From Nyssa sinensis (taxonomy: Eukaryota > Streptophyta > Magnoliopsida > Cornales > Nyssaceae), in NCBI GenBank assembly GCA_008638375.1, contig CM018052.1, forward strand, positions 12,400,506 through 12,464,505: 64,000 bases of DNA. Direction: 5' to 3'. Made by a program: the position numbers and the translations under genes. The notes beneath the pieces were generated by a model that worked only from the letters and a program-made list of their open reading frames with translations, searched no databases and was not told the origin of the DNA. Below, piece after piece: positions 10,553-22,410 of the stretch (positions are counted from its first letter, which is position 1; each line of letters begins with the position of its first letter).

Positions 10553-13500
10553 CCAGTTATCATAAAAATATCTCATGACTATTATGATATATTTAAGCCT
10601 ATTTTAAATCTCAATATAGTGTTCCATCATCACCACTCAACTCACCAGAAAATACCCCCTCTAAGAGAAGCCCTCTCTCTCTCCCGATTCTCGCTTTCTC
10701 TCTGTCCTCCCTCTCTAACAGCAGTGACGTCCAGTAGAACCACCGCACCACTCACTGTATGCCACCAACACCACCGCCGACCACAAAGTAATATTAACAA
10801 TAGTCCCAACTTGTTAAAATAGAAATGTTACTTTTGATCTTTCTATTCTCTCCTCTCAGATATGCATTATTATGAGTTTTGTTTTGTCTCAGCACAAAAA
10901 AGTACAAATATCCGTTTCGAAAAGGATTTTTTAATTCATTTGTATTGGATTCTTCAAACCCAATTAGTGAATTCTGTCAAGGGCATCATTACTGTTGGTA
11001 ATCTTTGATCTAGAGGTTTTTGGTTTGTTTGCCTTTTAGATTTAGTTCGAAGAGAAAAATTATTTCTTTTTGTGTAAATTAGGAATTAACTTGCACAACC
11101 TAACCTTAGTGTCTCGGTGTACACAAAAATTTTCAATAATGTTAGATTGTTTAACACTTGAATTTAAAAAGTTGTGGTGGAGTGTTCTGGCATTTCAATT
11201 TAAATGGATTTGCTTCAAATGGATCTAGAGGTTTGTAGAATTGCATTTCAATTTAATGAGGCATGTGAATTGCATTTAATGAGGTTTGTTTTAGTGGTTG
11301 TTCTCATGCGAGGATTTAATTTTACAATTTAAATTTTACATGATCTAGCAAAATTGGAAAATTGCACTTTCTGTGAGACTATAAAATTGTACAATTTCAT
11401 AGCTAGTGAATTTTTAATCACCATGCTTCAAATACGATTTTTTTTCTAGAAACAATTTCACTACATTGAAAATCTCTTTAGACCATTCAACATGTGTCTC
11501 AAAAGCTCATTAAAACTAATAACAATTGAGATTTTTTCTTATTTTTATGAAACTGTAAATAGTTTTTTAAACTTATTTGCTCATATCCTATTTTAATTCC
11601 TAGGTTTTGTGTATTATTGAGATAGGCATACACATGAATTTGAGTGATCTTCATCAGAGTTTTTCTATGGCATACTAATTTACAAATTTCAAATCATCCA
11701 AATAAACCTTAGCCTCATGAATTAAACCCAGAATATCAATTATTCCACAACCGTCTTTCGGAGTTCAAAGTGTATAGAATTCTGATTTTAGCACTCAATT
11801 CAAAGTTGCAACTGCATAATTAAATTGAAACATAATATTCCTGAGCAGGTAGTATTTGGATTAGGTGTGAGTTGTTCTATTCTCTTGCAATCCCATTAGT
11901 TGGTCAAATGTCACATCTTAAGTTGTCTTTATTTATGACCAAAATTCATTCAATTTTCCACCCAAAATACTAGTTCCACAACTAAATATTAGAAGAAAAA
12001 AAAAGCCTAGCTTTATTCAACCTTGGTTTCAAAACATACAAATGGTTCAACTGGGGAGATCAGCTTGCTGATTACGTAGGTTACATTGATAGGATGGTAA
12101 CTCCGTTAGTGTTGAGTTTCATGTTTTATCATTATATAATCGGTTTCAAATTTCGATAAAAGAGGAAGGTTGTATTAGGTAGCTGATAACCAGCGTAAAA
12201 TATTGTCAGAAATTACATAAACGTTAATCCTAAGAATAGATATAAGATTCATATAATCGATTCCAAATAATTTAGACAAGGCTTTATTGAAATAAAAAAA
12301 AAGCAACGGGTTATTATAAGAATTCTCTTCGATGCACTAAATATTCAACTCATTTTTTCTCTCCCTCATGAGATGATATCCACTTAGTAAAATTTAATAT
12401 CAAATAACTATCCATATGAAATAAAGGGACTGGATGTCCAATGTACTAAAGAGAATCTCCATCATTTTCTCACTCTCAAATAGAAAGGTGATTTTCCACG
12501 CATGTATTATAATAAATTCTACAACATTATATTTAGGAGGGAAAAAAATTCATGGAGAAAATTCCTTATATATAGAATCATTCTTTTAAAATTTGAAGAT
12601 GTTTTTTTTTAATTAACTAAAGAAAGGAGGGAGAAACAGACATAAAATATTTTAATACATGAATTGAAATACCCCATGATCACTTTCATAAAAAATAAAA
12701 ATAAAAAAAATTTTGGACTACAACCTTAACAGCTATATTAAGTCTAGGCTGTTTTGGTGAGTTGAGGAGGCTTCTAAAAACAGCCTTAAAAGTTATATAA
12801 AGTCTTGGCTGTTGTCAGTTGAGGCGGCTTCTAAAAACTATAATATTTGAGAACATAATTTCTTAACCATCTTATGAGAGGATTAGTGCCCGCGGAAAGA
12901 GTCATATATTATATATAATGCTGAAGTAAGGAAAAATATGATTCCACACTGATCACAATCACAGAATCAAATCATAATTCTTGTTTTGAATGGCTCAGGG
13001 CCAAATTTTTCTTCAACAGAGCTGAAACACATCATTCTAGATAAGGGTGCTTTGAAATTTGAGGTAAGACTTAATCTGTGCCATTAATGATTTTGAACAA
13101 GTTGCATATATATATATATATATATTGGAGTAATAGAAACGCAAAAAGTTTAAATTGAAGTAAAATTACCTTGTAAAAAAAAACTCAAATTTGATTTATT
13201 TTGAATTTCTTTATTTCTTATTATAATTATGACTAGTATAAGAAGTATATGAATTAGTAATTTTTAATTTCAAATTTTAGACAATTTTTTTTTTATTGGG
13301 TGTGTAATTCATGTATTACTTGAATTCAAATAATTCGAGATTCTTTTAATGTTTCCGTGTTCCATTGGGTAACTAAATGAGTAATGCTAAAATTCTAAAT
13401 TTATTTCTCTAATTGTTTCTTTAATGTGATGTGTCAATTTATTGGCCCTCACTTTTTTTATTTAAAAATTATTTTATACTATTCAATTTTTTTTAAATAT

Positions 13501-13772
13501 ACCCTTTTAACTTATATTTTTGTCAGATGTAATAGTAGCTTTTATTAATTTTTAGGGATATTTTGTATAGCGTAAAGCTTTTAAGAGTCATTTCTTTTTT
13601 TTACTTGTTGTCTAATTTGTAAGTGCCTTGATATTAATAATTTTAATTATTTGTCAAAAATATTTTCATAAAATTTAAATTTTAGTACTATTAAAAATTT
13701 TATTTTATAATCGAACATTCTGTTAAACGAATTGCCCCCTTAAATAAATTCCAGGCTCCTAACATATACAGA

Positions 13773-13803
<31 letters not shown>

Positions 13804-14057
13804 GTATAATAGAGAATGAAGAAGAGAAAAATGAGATCAGACGCAAGTGGGATACGAGAAATGACCAGTTCCGTTTGATAAATATGTTGATGTAAGCTGT
13901 GGAAATTGAAAGAAATGGTCAGTGTAGTTGTTGAAGAACCATTCACTCTTTTCATTCAGCATTCGAAAAAAAAAAAAAAGATAAGACGACTTCATTAAGT
14001 CTTATCTTCATGGAGTAATGAAATAATATATAATGACCAATTCCAGAACTCTCTGTC
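10553..14057. other. AT-rich intergenic DNA upstream of the germin-like gene
   Basis: I find no convincing gene here. It holds a CT-rich run resembling a 5' UTR (about 10665-10725) without a supported reading frame, a segment at about 11390-11570 that recurs inverted at 22740-22890, a 60-bp tandem duplication (12722-12838), and TA microsatellites at 13106-13125 and 13771-13797. The rest is unique-looking AT-rich sequence. Confidence 0.6.
12722..12838. repeat. Two-copy tandem repeat, unit about 58-60 bp
   Basis: Unit 1 runs 12722-12781 and unit 2 12782-12838. Both end in GGCTTCTAAAAAC and share AAGTCT.GGCTGTT, with a handful of differences and a 3-base gap. Confidence 0.85.
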
Positions 14058-14066
14058 TATAAATAG
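14058..14066 (+). promoter_or_regulatory. TATA box of the germin-like gene
   Basis: TATAAATAG lies 88 bp before the first ATG. That would put transcription start near 14090 and give a 5' leader of about 60 bases, a usual plant arrangement. It is the only good TATA box just upstream. Confidence 0.75.
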
Positions 14067-14153
14067 GCACCTTAGCTAACTTAGATTTGTCACCTCACAC
14101 CGAAGCAAGCATACAAAGAGAAGTTTAATTTGCTTCAAATAAACATATAAACC

Positions 14154-14982
14154 ATGATAATGACACGCATTCACTTTCTTGTGGCTACAGCCACCTTGGT
14201 TTTTGCTTTCTCACTTGCCTACGCCTCCGACCCTAGCCCTCTACAGGACTTCTGTGTCGCCATTGATGATCCCAAGGCTGGTGGTATATACTCCTCCCTC
14301 TCTCTCTCTCAGTTTCTTTCCTTTACATGATCACTGTTGTATTTTTCTTCATTTTTTGTTTAATGTTCAAGTAATATTAGTTTTTTTTTTTTTTTTTTAA
14401 ATATAACTAAAACCTACTCCTTTGCATGCAGTCTTCGTAAATGGAAAGTTCTGCAAGGACCCAAAGCTTGCTACTGCCAATGATTTCTTCTATTCCGGGC
14501 TCAATATTCCTGGAAATACATCAAATCCAGTTGGGTCATATGTCACACCTGTCAATGTTGCCCAATTAGCAGGTCTCAACACTCTTGGTATCTCCTTAGC
14601 TCGTATTGACTTTGCACCGTATGGCCTCAACCCACCACATATACACCCCCGTGCAACCGAGATCCTCGTTGTCTTGGAGGGTACACTCTATGTTGGCTTT
14701 GTCACATCCAATACAGACAACAAACTTTTCACCAAAGTCCTATACCCTGGAGATGTTTTCGTGTTTCCAAAGGGACTCATTCACTTCCAGTTTAATGGGG
14801 GAAAGAGTAATGCAGTTGCGTTGGCAGGTCTAAGTAGTCAGAATCCGGGTGTCATCACCATTGCAAATGCGGTCTTTGGGTCAAAACCACCCATTTCTGT
14901 TGATGTTCTTACCAAGGCCTTCCAAGTTGACAAGAAGGTCATTGACTATCTTCAAGCACAATTTTGGTGGGACAATAACTAG
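14154..14982 (+). CDS. GLP: Germin-like protein, subfamily 1 type (two exons)
   Basis: Exon 1 is 14154-14280, a GT-AG intron of 151 bp is 14281-14431, and exon 2 is 14432-14982, giving 225 residues, normal for the family. Residues 1-24 form a signal peptide ending LAYA, so the product is secreted to the apoplast or cell wall. Cys34 and Cys50 are the conserved disulfide pair. Germin box 1 ([11 protein letters not shown]) supplies His112, His114 and Glu119, and box 2 ([12 protein letters not shown]) supplies His160, so all four manganese ligands are present. Asn71 in NTS is a possible glycosylation site. Germins are cupins that assemble as hexamers; some are oxalate oxidase or superoxide dismutase, but activity cannot be read from sequence. 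The start ATG at 14154 is the first after the TATA box; another in-frame ATG at 14160 is possible. The intron is T-rich before its acceptor. It is the only intact host gene seen. Its downstream flank is duplicated at 21603-22410. Confidence 0.93.
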
Positions 14983-15752
14983 AGAAGTAACTAGTGCTTC
15001 TACACCTACAATAAATTACCCATGAATGATCTGTTTCTTAAGAATAATTAATTAAGCAGAAAATATGTTCTATTTCTGATCAAATTATAAGATAGTACAA
15101 AAAAGTGGGTTTGTTATTCACGTTTTTTCGGTTCTAGAAGTTATATAATTTAATAAAGTTTGCAAAACTCTCTCTCTCTTTCTTAATTCTCTCTCTCATA
15201 AAAAAATTTGCAGGAGCATCTAGTTCGATAATCAAATAAATAAGTTGAATGCTGACTCATTAGAAAAAATCAAATAAAGTTTTCTAAACTCTCTCGCTTT
15301 CTCTCATAAAACCATGAACTAGCTAACTATATCAAGCGTTATAACATCACAAAAAAATTGAATGCACTGGTACTAACTTCAATGTAACTCTAACATTGTG
15401 ATGATTGATTAGAGAGAGAGACAAATGCCACATAAAGTGAAAGAAGGAGATAGATTTTTTTAAAAAATAAGAAGAAGAAAAGGAAGAAGATCGAAGAAAA
15501 TGATGTAATACCCGGAAAAGTCTTATCATAAAAGTTTGGCTGAAAAAAATAATGTAAGTAATAATATGTTCGAGTAAAATGAGATATTTTTATTAAATAA
15601 TAAAAAAGCACAAGAACTTCCAAATCAACCTCGGTGAAATAGGCCTAATTAAATTTTCAATGCAAAATAAAAATTGAAATTGACAGATTATTTTCGTGAA
15701 CAAATTGATTGGTTATTTAAATTGATTACCTCCTAAATTAACTATGACGAAT
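14977..15752 (+). repeat. Germin-like 3' flank, copy A
   Basis: From the stop codon onward this segment matches 21603-22410. Shared blocks include ACTAGTGCTTCTACACCTAC, ACCCATGAATGATCT, CTTCAATGTAAC and AAATCAACCT. Copy A still carries the gene in front of it. It contains CT-rich runs (15168-15200) but no gene. Confidence 0.85.
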
Positions 15753-17017
15753 TGTCACACCTTGACCCCCAAAGAGCCGAGAGTGAACCTATTTTAATTA
15801 ATCATTATATTATTATTTCTATTTAATAGGTTACGAGTGTTCTGATAATACTTAGAAATGCCTCTTTGAAAAATGTTCCTCTCTAGGGTGCTCGCACATC
15901 ATTTTCTTCCTTGCTAAATAACCAGAATTAAATTTAGCAATTTTGATTTGAAACTATTTTTAAATGAAAGTACATTTTGATAGCATCTATTTGGACACAA
16001 GTTTTACCTAATTTGGTTAAAAAATGATGAAGTTATGGCTTTTGAAATTTTTTACTTTGTTTAAGTCAAACCGGTCGACCAAACTGATCATCTTTTGGTG
16101 TATTGGACGTCCGCTTGGGTGCATCGGTCGTCTAGTACAATTTAGACCATTTTCCCCACATTTCTTGTCGTTGGGACTAGGAAGATTTGGGACCTGATCT
16201 CCCACCAGACGTCCGCTTAGTCTGCAGCTGCAACTCTACTGCTGACCAAGTTTGATATGCAGCCACCTCTTGGTCAAAACTCCATATCTCGCAAAACCTT
16301 TATCATTTCTTCATGAAATTACTTAGGTACATTCTACCTCATGTCTAGTTTCACTGGACTTTGGAATCACCCCAAAATACCACGTTTTGCCTAAGAGATG
16401 GACAAAACAGTCCTTGATGGTTAGAATCAATACTAGTTTAGTAAACTAATCATAACTCGGTCAGTTTAGAGCCAATCAAGGTAATTTTATGTCATTTTAA
16501 TGCTAAGATGTAGAATTGTAATTATATTTAGGACTCATAATCTGATTCGAAAATGGCAAGGGGATATTATCTCTAGAGAGGGGTTGTTATGCATAACATT
16601 AGATGAAGAAGTTCCAAAACCAACTATTTGTATACATATTAATATAATTACATATTTTAATGCTTACCACTCTAGTACTTACATCATTTACACTTTTCAT
16701 AACATCTATACCATCTCATGAAAGAAACCAAATACAATACAAGTGTTTGCTATACTTATAATACGCATGAACAAAAAGGTATTTAAGTGACGTACAAATT
16801 GGGTGATCTCAATTCCTACGTCTTTGTAGATTCCAAAGAGCAACTAAAACTACCAACACAAGGACAAATTCCTTAAATCCTTGGTCTTCAAGATTTTAAG
16901 TTCAAGCTTTATTCATGTACTCCCTCAATATTCAATTGCTTCAAAATTCCCTGTATTTATTAGGGAGTTAAAACAATGCTCCCGTAGGAGAATCTAAATA
17001 AAGGAAGAATATAATGG
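15753..17017 (-). mobile_element. LTR-like sequence, left part, interrupted by the second Tat element
   Basis: The left end TGTCACACC (minus-strand end GGTGTGACA) is the usual end of a long plant Ty3/gypsy LTR. No coding sequence is seen. It would continue at 21277-21602 after the nested Tat element. The far end (minus-strand start TGATATTTGG near 21602) is tentative, and the flanking 5-base runs do not match, so the solo-LTR reading is a guess. Confidence 0.4.
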
Positions 17018-17577
17018 TGATACGCCAAAAATACCTCACAACCAATCTTCATAGGACACGTGTCCAAAACTTGACAGTTAAACTGACTTCAGTAAAAGAG
17101 TCCATGAGGTATAACGATTTGGCATACCGAGCTCGTTACATACCTCGGTATGCCGACCTTATGATAATAAGACACAAACAAAATAAGGCAAAATATCATG
17201 AATAATTATGACAACACTGTCGCCTTCTGACACACGCCACACTCTAGTCCTGTAAAAGATGGAAAGGGCTCCTAGCCCCACATAATCATCATGGTCGGTG
17301 GCAACTGTGACACATGTAATCATTATAAAAAGTTCCACCGCTTGACCATTGCTTTTGATATTTCTCGCAACTTATAAATAGAAGGAGAAAGGTATGTACA
17401 AGAGAGAGATCTTTTGGGGCATAATAAAAAGAATTATATAACTGAGAATATACATTACTATCTTTTCTAACTTAACCATCGGAGTGGCTACCATCGGAGC
17501 CCTCCCCGGTGGCATTTTAACTCTTTGTTTTTTAGGATCTCAGCCAGGGACGATTCAAGCCTTGATGAAGTCAAAAT
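17018..17577 (+). repeat. 5' LTR of the deleted Tat element, 3' end lost
   Basis: It starts TGATACGCC after AATGG and matches 20700-21256 with few differences up to GAAGTCAAAA. There the internal deletion begins, so the LTR lacks the terminal ACTGCAGCATCA. A TATA box (TTATAAATAG, about 17371-17380) is inside. It bears the signals for the sense transcript. Confidence 0.9.
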
Positions 17578-17671
17578 TATTAGGCCTATGACCTATTGGT
17601 TGGAGGACATGTCAGGAAAACCCATTCCTCGACCATGGAATATTGAGCATCTAAGGAAGTATTATCAATAA
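17574..17671 (+). pseudogene. pol: Integrase C-terminal remnant
   Basis: In frame it reads MTYWLEDMSGKPIPRPWN then IEHLRKYYQ and TAA (17669-17671). This is nearly the same as the integrase tail of the Tat element at 4311-4209. It begins directly at the deletion junction with the 5' LTR, so it has no start. Confidence 0.9.
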
Positions 17672-18194
17672 AACTTCTCTGTTATGAAAACCATCTTTTA
17701 TGTATGCAGACGTTCAGACGGTGGACTATCTAAATCAGAGCTCCTATAAACAATCGTGCTATGTGTAAACAAGCCCAAAAAATGCGATATGTTAGTCTTT
17801 GAACTAACCTATCCAAGAACAAAGTGCCTTTTATAAACAAGCACATTACACGTCAACAAAACAAACAAGCTCGGTATGCCAAGTTTAAAAGATCCAAATT
17901 TGAAGAGGCTAAGTAAATCCATCTTATTATGAAGGATGATTGCCTTGGAAAAATTTATCGTATAAGCAATCGACACTTCGGTATCCAGGTTAGCCTTATT
18001 ATTTCAGTTTTTTACATCAAGTGTTTTAGCACCAAAAAGTTATAATCAAAATCTGGGCAACAAATTTATCTTAGATATATGATACAAAACAAGAAAACTT
18101 CATTAAAAAATAAAATAGTTCTTTACATAAATCTGGGTCTACAAATGAGGTACCAATAAAAAATCCTAAATTGTTTAAAAAATACAAAAAAACG
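17672..18194. other. Non-coding spacer between integrase tail and antisense gene
   Basis: No gene or tandem array is seen. In the other Tat element the matching interval is about 2.3 kb long and carries the 34-bp repeats, which are absent here. Confidence 0.6.
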
Positions 18195-20182
18195 CTACTT
18201 TGGCTTTACTGGGGGAATAACAGAGATAGGCACAGCATCTTCGATCACTTGATCCTGGGCTGGTTGTTCGGGTGAGTTCGGTACAGATGACTCAACCACC
18301 ACCTCTTCCAACTTTGAGATATCCAGAGCTGGGTATAGCTTCTGAATCTTCTTTCTGTATAGAAGATAGATAGAATCCATGAGTTCTCTTCTCATGGAGT
18401 GCACCAAATCCATCATCCCCGCCTTAGTAGCTGCCTTTGCTTCTTCAATCTTCTTAACCTCGGCAGCCTCGGCTTCCTTAAACTTATTCCTTAGCTCGTC
18501 CAAATTCTGACGATACTTGTCCCTTTGACCAAGCATGGTATCTCTAGTTTGAGATACCTCTATATGCTTTGCCTTAAGGACCTCATGTTGAGTCTCCAAA
18601 GCTTTAACTTTGCTTTGGGATGCCGCTAGCTTGGAGTGTGCTACTGTTAGATCGGCTCGGGCTGCCTTGATGTCTGACTGAGCCACATTTAGCTCCAAGC
18701 GAGTCTTTTTTAATTCTGCCTGAAGATTACTCAGCTTCTCGGCCAGATCAAAGCGGTCCATAAGGATCCCTATAGCTCGGAGGCCCTATACACAAAGAAT
18801 AAACCGAAGTAAATACAATGAGAAAATATATCTATATATTGTAAAAAGTAGAAAACTTACCCTTGTATGGGCGGTCATCATGTCACCAATGACCTGCCTT
18901 GAACTCTGGCCTTGGAATCCAAGAGGAAGTCCCGCCTTGAGGGCTAACTTCATAGCCTCAATGCCCGAGGGTGCATCGGCCGGATTTATTAAAGTTGGGT
19001 TTGGACCCTCTTGAGAAGCCATCTAGGCCGAGGGGTCGGAGGACTGGTTCACTAGAGGAGCCTCCACATCAGCAGACAGCAGAACATCGACATACGGTAC
19101 CTCGGTTGTCCCTTGTGCTGGCATTTCAAAAGCTCCACGTGCAGCTTTGGAGATCATCCTCCTTTTCTTCTGTGCCGGTGGAGGGACGGTAGATGAAGAT
19201 GGAACTTCGGTAGGCTTCGGCACCGCTGAAGAGGCTGTTCCCCCGGCTTTGGCCTTGACTAGGGGAACATATTTGGCAATTATGGATTTCTTCACCGATG
19301 ATGCGTCTTCCTTCGTTAAACCAGCCACCATTAGGTTCCCAAAAGATAAGATGCTTGAATAAGGTCGGAGGACAGGCTGTAGCAGTTGACACTATCTCTC
19401 TTCGATCTCAGGAGTAAAATCTGCTTTCTTCCACTTCCTTGGATCTGCAAAAATAGAAAATAACAAATATATAATCAGTACACGAGAAGAGTATGCAAAA
19501 AACCTTACACTTACCTCAGATCTGAATGCTTACCCCTTCGACCGGTATGCCGAGGAAAAATACTCATATGATTCTCATAATCTTCTCGTTCCCAGCCACC
19601 CCCCACAAAGAAATACCATTTCTTCCATGTCTTATTGGAAGATGATACTGACGTCAGAGGTCTATACCTCTGATAAAAACATATGTAAAATTGCTCCTCT
19701 TGATTGAGATACTTCATCTCCATCCTACTACGGATGAGATCCAGATCTAGTTGGATCCAATTCAAATGACCTAAAACTATGATGGCCAATAGTTGTCTCC
19801 AACTGTTTACGTTCAACTCGGTCGGACAGATGTTGAACCATGTGAAAAATTCGATGAAAATTGGATGGAAAGGGAACCTAACACCTAAACCAAACCATTC
19901 CAAGTAAGGACAGATTTCACCCCTTCTAATATCAGAGGGGCGATCTGAAGGTTTTGGAACCCTACAGGACACATTTTTTGGAAACTTAAATTGTGTCCTA
20001 ATCGCCTTTAACATCTCCTTCGTCATAGCACTCTCTCCTTCTTCTCTCTGAGACGTGCTAGCCTCCCTGTTGCTAGGCCCCGAAACAGATCCAAACGAAG
20101 AAGAAGAGGACGAAGAAGAAGAATCATCCCCACTAGTTGTATCTAAGTCAACCCTAACTTCCTCCTTGTCAGAATTCGACAT
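18195..20182 (-). CDS. Spliced antisense gene of the deleted Tat element (PF04195-like)
   Basis: Starts at ATG 20182. Exon 1 encodes MSNSDKEEVRV, an acidic Ser-rich run, then REEGESAMTKEML, GEICPYLEWFGLG, FFTWFNICPTELNVNSWRQL and SSNKTWKKWYFF, a match to the + strand gene at 2-1847. A donor near 19533 (GTAAGC) or 19515 (GTAAGTG) joins an acceptor TTTTGCAG near 19446. Exon 2 includes the basic PPAQKKRR (19331-18860). The second intron runs from GTAAGTTTTC (about 18856) to TGTGTATAG (about 18788). Exon 3 (18787-18195) is a long coiled coil from NLQAELKKTRLELNVAQ to about residue 130 of that exon, ending in Pro-rich sequence. I see no stop inside exons 1 and 3; exon 2's 5' part is uncertain. The product may be nuclear or structural, but its role is unknown. 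Confidence 0.65.
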
Positions 20183-20684
20183 GGCTGACAGTAGGGTTCA
20201 ACAGAAATACGAAAGGAACAACAAAAGGGGACGAAGAATGAAGAAGAATGAAGAAATGTAAAAGAAATAAGAAATTACCAGGAACGGACGATGAAATTCA
20301 GAAAATGATGGTCGGAATCCCTCAACAACGATCGCCCGAAATCGTATTTCTTGCCAAGAGAAGCACTTGTACGTAAAGAATGGGAAGTATTTGGAATAAA
20401 CAAAATTTATTTTGAAAAAGCTTCTCCCACCATTATTCATGAACAAATCGGCATTCATTGCCTCGATAGAAAGAACGGCCGCATTTAAGTTTTCTCGAGA
20501 AATCTCAAAACGGCTACTGCAATCATGACCTCGATCACCCAAACGCCATACACGCGCGTGGTAAGGAAAGCGACGACTGTCACTTCTTTTTTGAAATAAA
20601 GAGATTACGCGGGCCATTAATGAACATGTGATCCTGTAAACAAACCCTAAACCTAAGTTTTGAACACATGTTCAAAACTAAGGC

Positions 20685-20699
20685 TCGGGGGGGAGTAGC
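20685..20699 (+). other. Polypurine tract before the 3' LTR
   Basis: A run of G with flanking purines (GGGGGGGAG) ends a few bases before the LTR's TG at 20700. It would prime plus-strand DNA synthesis. Confidence 0.65.
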
Positions 20700-21271
20700 T
20701 GATACGCCAAAAAATACCTCACAACCAATCTTCATAGAACACGTGTCCAAAACTTGACAGTCAAACTGACTACAGTAAAAGAGTCCATGAGGTATAACGA
20801 TTTGGCATACCGAGCTCGTTACATACCTCGGTATGCCGACCTTATGATAATAAGACACAAACAAAATAAGGCAAAATATCATGAATAATTATGACAACAC
20901 TGTCGCCTTCTGACACACGCTACACTCTAGTCCTGTAAAAGACGGAAAGGGCTCCTAGCCCCACATAATCATCATGGTCGGTGGCAACTGTGACACATGT
21001 AATCATTATAAAAAGTTCCACCGCTTGACCATTGGTTTTGATATTTCTTGCAACTTATAAATAGAAGGAGAAAGGTATGTACAAGAGAGAGATCTTTTGG
21101 GGCATAATAAAGAGAATTATATAACCGAGAATATACATTACTATCTTCTCTAACTTAACCATCGGAGTGGCTACCACCGGAGCCCTCCCTGGTGGCATTT
21201 TAACTCTTTGTTTTTCAGGATCTCAGCCAGGGACGATTCAAGCCTTGACGAAGTCAAAAACTGCAGCATCA
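20700..21271 (+). repeat. 3' LTR of the deleted Tat element
   Basis: TGATACGCC to GCATCA, 572 bp, followed by AATGG. It is the complete LTR of this element and defines the end that the 5' copy has lost. The TATA box TTATAAATAG (about 21054-21063) is kept. Confidence 0.92.
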
Positions 21272-21276
21272 AATGG

Positions 21277-21602
21277 TATGTGTATACATGTGCTTGTATA
21301 GTGGCGAATGATAATATCCATATCACGACATGCTCAACATATTCCTAACATATTCTTTATCAACAATTTACATATTGTGAGGAAATATCAAATATTGAGC
21401 ATATAAATGGTTTGATTCAATATTATCGTCTAAAAAATAAGGTTCATAGACAAAGGATCAAGATAATTGTAAAATAATCACCAATGGCATTCCATAAGTT
21501 ATCAACACATCAATGAAAGAAGTCCATAGACACCCCAATCACTCACATGAACAATCATCAAACATCTTGTAAGCAATGTTAGCATTTTATGCCCAAATAT
21601 CA
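21277..21602 (-). mobile_element. LTR-like sequence, right part
   Basis: Continuation of 15753-17017 across the nested Tat element, by position. AT-rich, no gene. The join of the two parts is inferred from the AATGG duplication, which shows that 17017 and 21277 were once adjacent. Confidence 0.4.
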
Positions 21603-22410
21603 ACTAGAGAAGTTACTAGTGCTTCTACACCTACAATAAATTACCCATGAATGATCTTTCTTAAGAATAATTAATTAAGAAAAAAATATGTTCTATTGCT
21701 CCTGATCAAAATATAATGTAGTACAAATACGTTTATGCACATTGTCTCGATTCTAGAAGTTATATATATAATTTAATAAAGTTTGTTAAACTCCCTCTCT
21801 TTCTTTCACCCAGTCTCATAAAACCATGAATTAGCTAACTTTAGCTAGCTCTATAACATCATTGAAAATTGAATGCATTGGTTCTCACTTCAATGTAACA
21901 TCATAAAAAAAACTCTCATAATTTAACAGACCATATAATCAAATGCGTTTAATCAATTAAAATATATGATAAACATAATTCTAAAAACTGCCACAATAAA
22001 AAAAATGAATTTAATCAATTATATATATATATATATATAAAATAATAAATAGGGAGTCTTTTCTCTCTACTCTCTCACTCGTCACATTTAGGAGCCAAAA
22101 TGGCATCCGTTAATTTAGGAGCATGATAGCATGATTATTCAAGATTTGTTCCTTAAAATGACTAAGGAACCTCAAATAAGGAGTCCATTGGAGATGCTCC
22201 CCCATAAAAATTTATTTAGAAAATGCTTGGCTGAAAAAATAATATAAGTAATAATATTTATGATAAAATGGGATTTTCGTAGTAAATAATAAAAAACACA
22301 AGAGCTTCCAAATCAACCTAGGCAGAAAATACCTAATTAAATTTTTAGTTCAAAGAACAAATTGAATTAGAGTCATTGATCTAAAATAAAAAAAGTGAAA
22401 TTGACAGACT
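21603..22410 (+). repeat. Germin-like 3' flank, copy B (orphan)
   Basis: Matches copy A from the stop codon region on, but no germin exon precedes it. Relative to copy A it has an extra segment (about 21900-22215) with a TA microsatellite (22020-22038) and a stretch ending in CCATTGGAGATGCTC, a phrase common in small plant MITE-type repeats. Remnant of a tandem gene duplication. Confidence 0.8.

Larger units (their letters stand above)
17018..21271 (+). mobile_element. Tat-lineage element with deleted gag-pol
   Basis: Two LTRs (17018 to about 17577 and 20700-21271) flank a 3.1-kb interior. The 5-base duplication AATGG is at 17013-17017 and 21272-21276, proving insertion as a unit. Only the last part of integrase remains next to the 5' LTR. 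The LTR's final 14 or so bases, the primer site, gag, protease, RT, RNase H and most of integrase are missing in one deletion. The antisense gene on the minus strand (20182-18195) remains in full outline. The element can no longer reverse-transcribe itself. Confidence 0.9.

Noticed and set aside
10481..10822. 113-codon frame with CT-rich sequence, possible gene start
   Set aside because: It begins inside the Tat LTR and crosses its edge; the CT-rich part gives low-complexity Ser/Leu and there is no homology or splice support.
17014..17205. 63-codon frame starting at the LTR edge
   Set aside because: It straddles the target duplication and LTR, repeated at 20700 without the ATG; no coding value.
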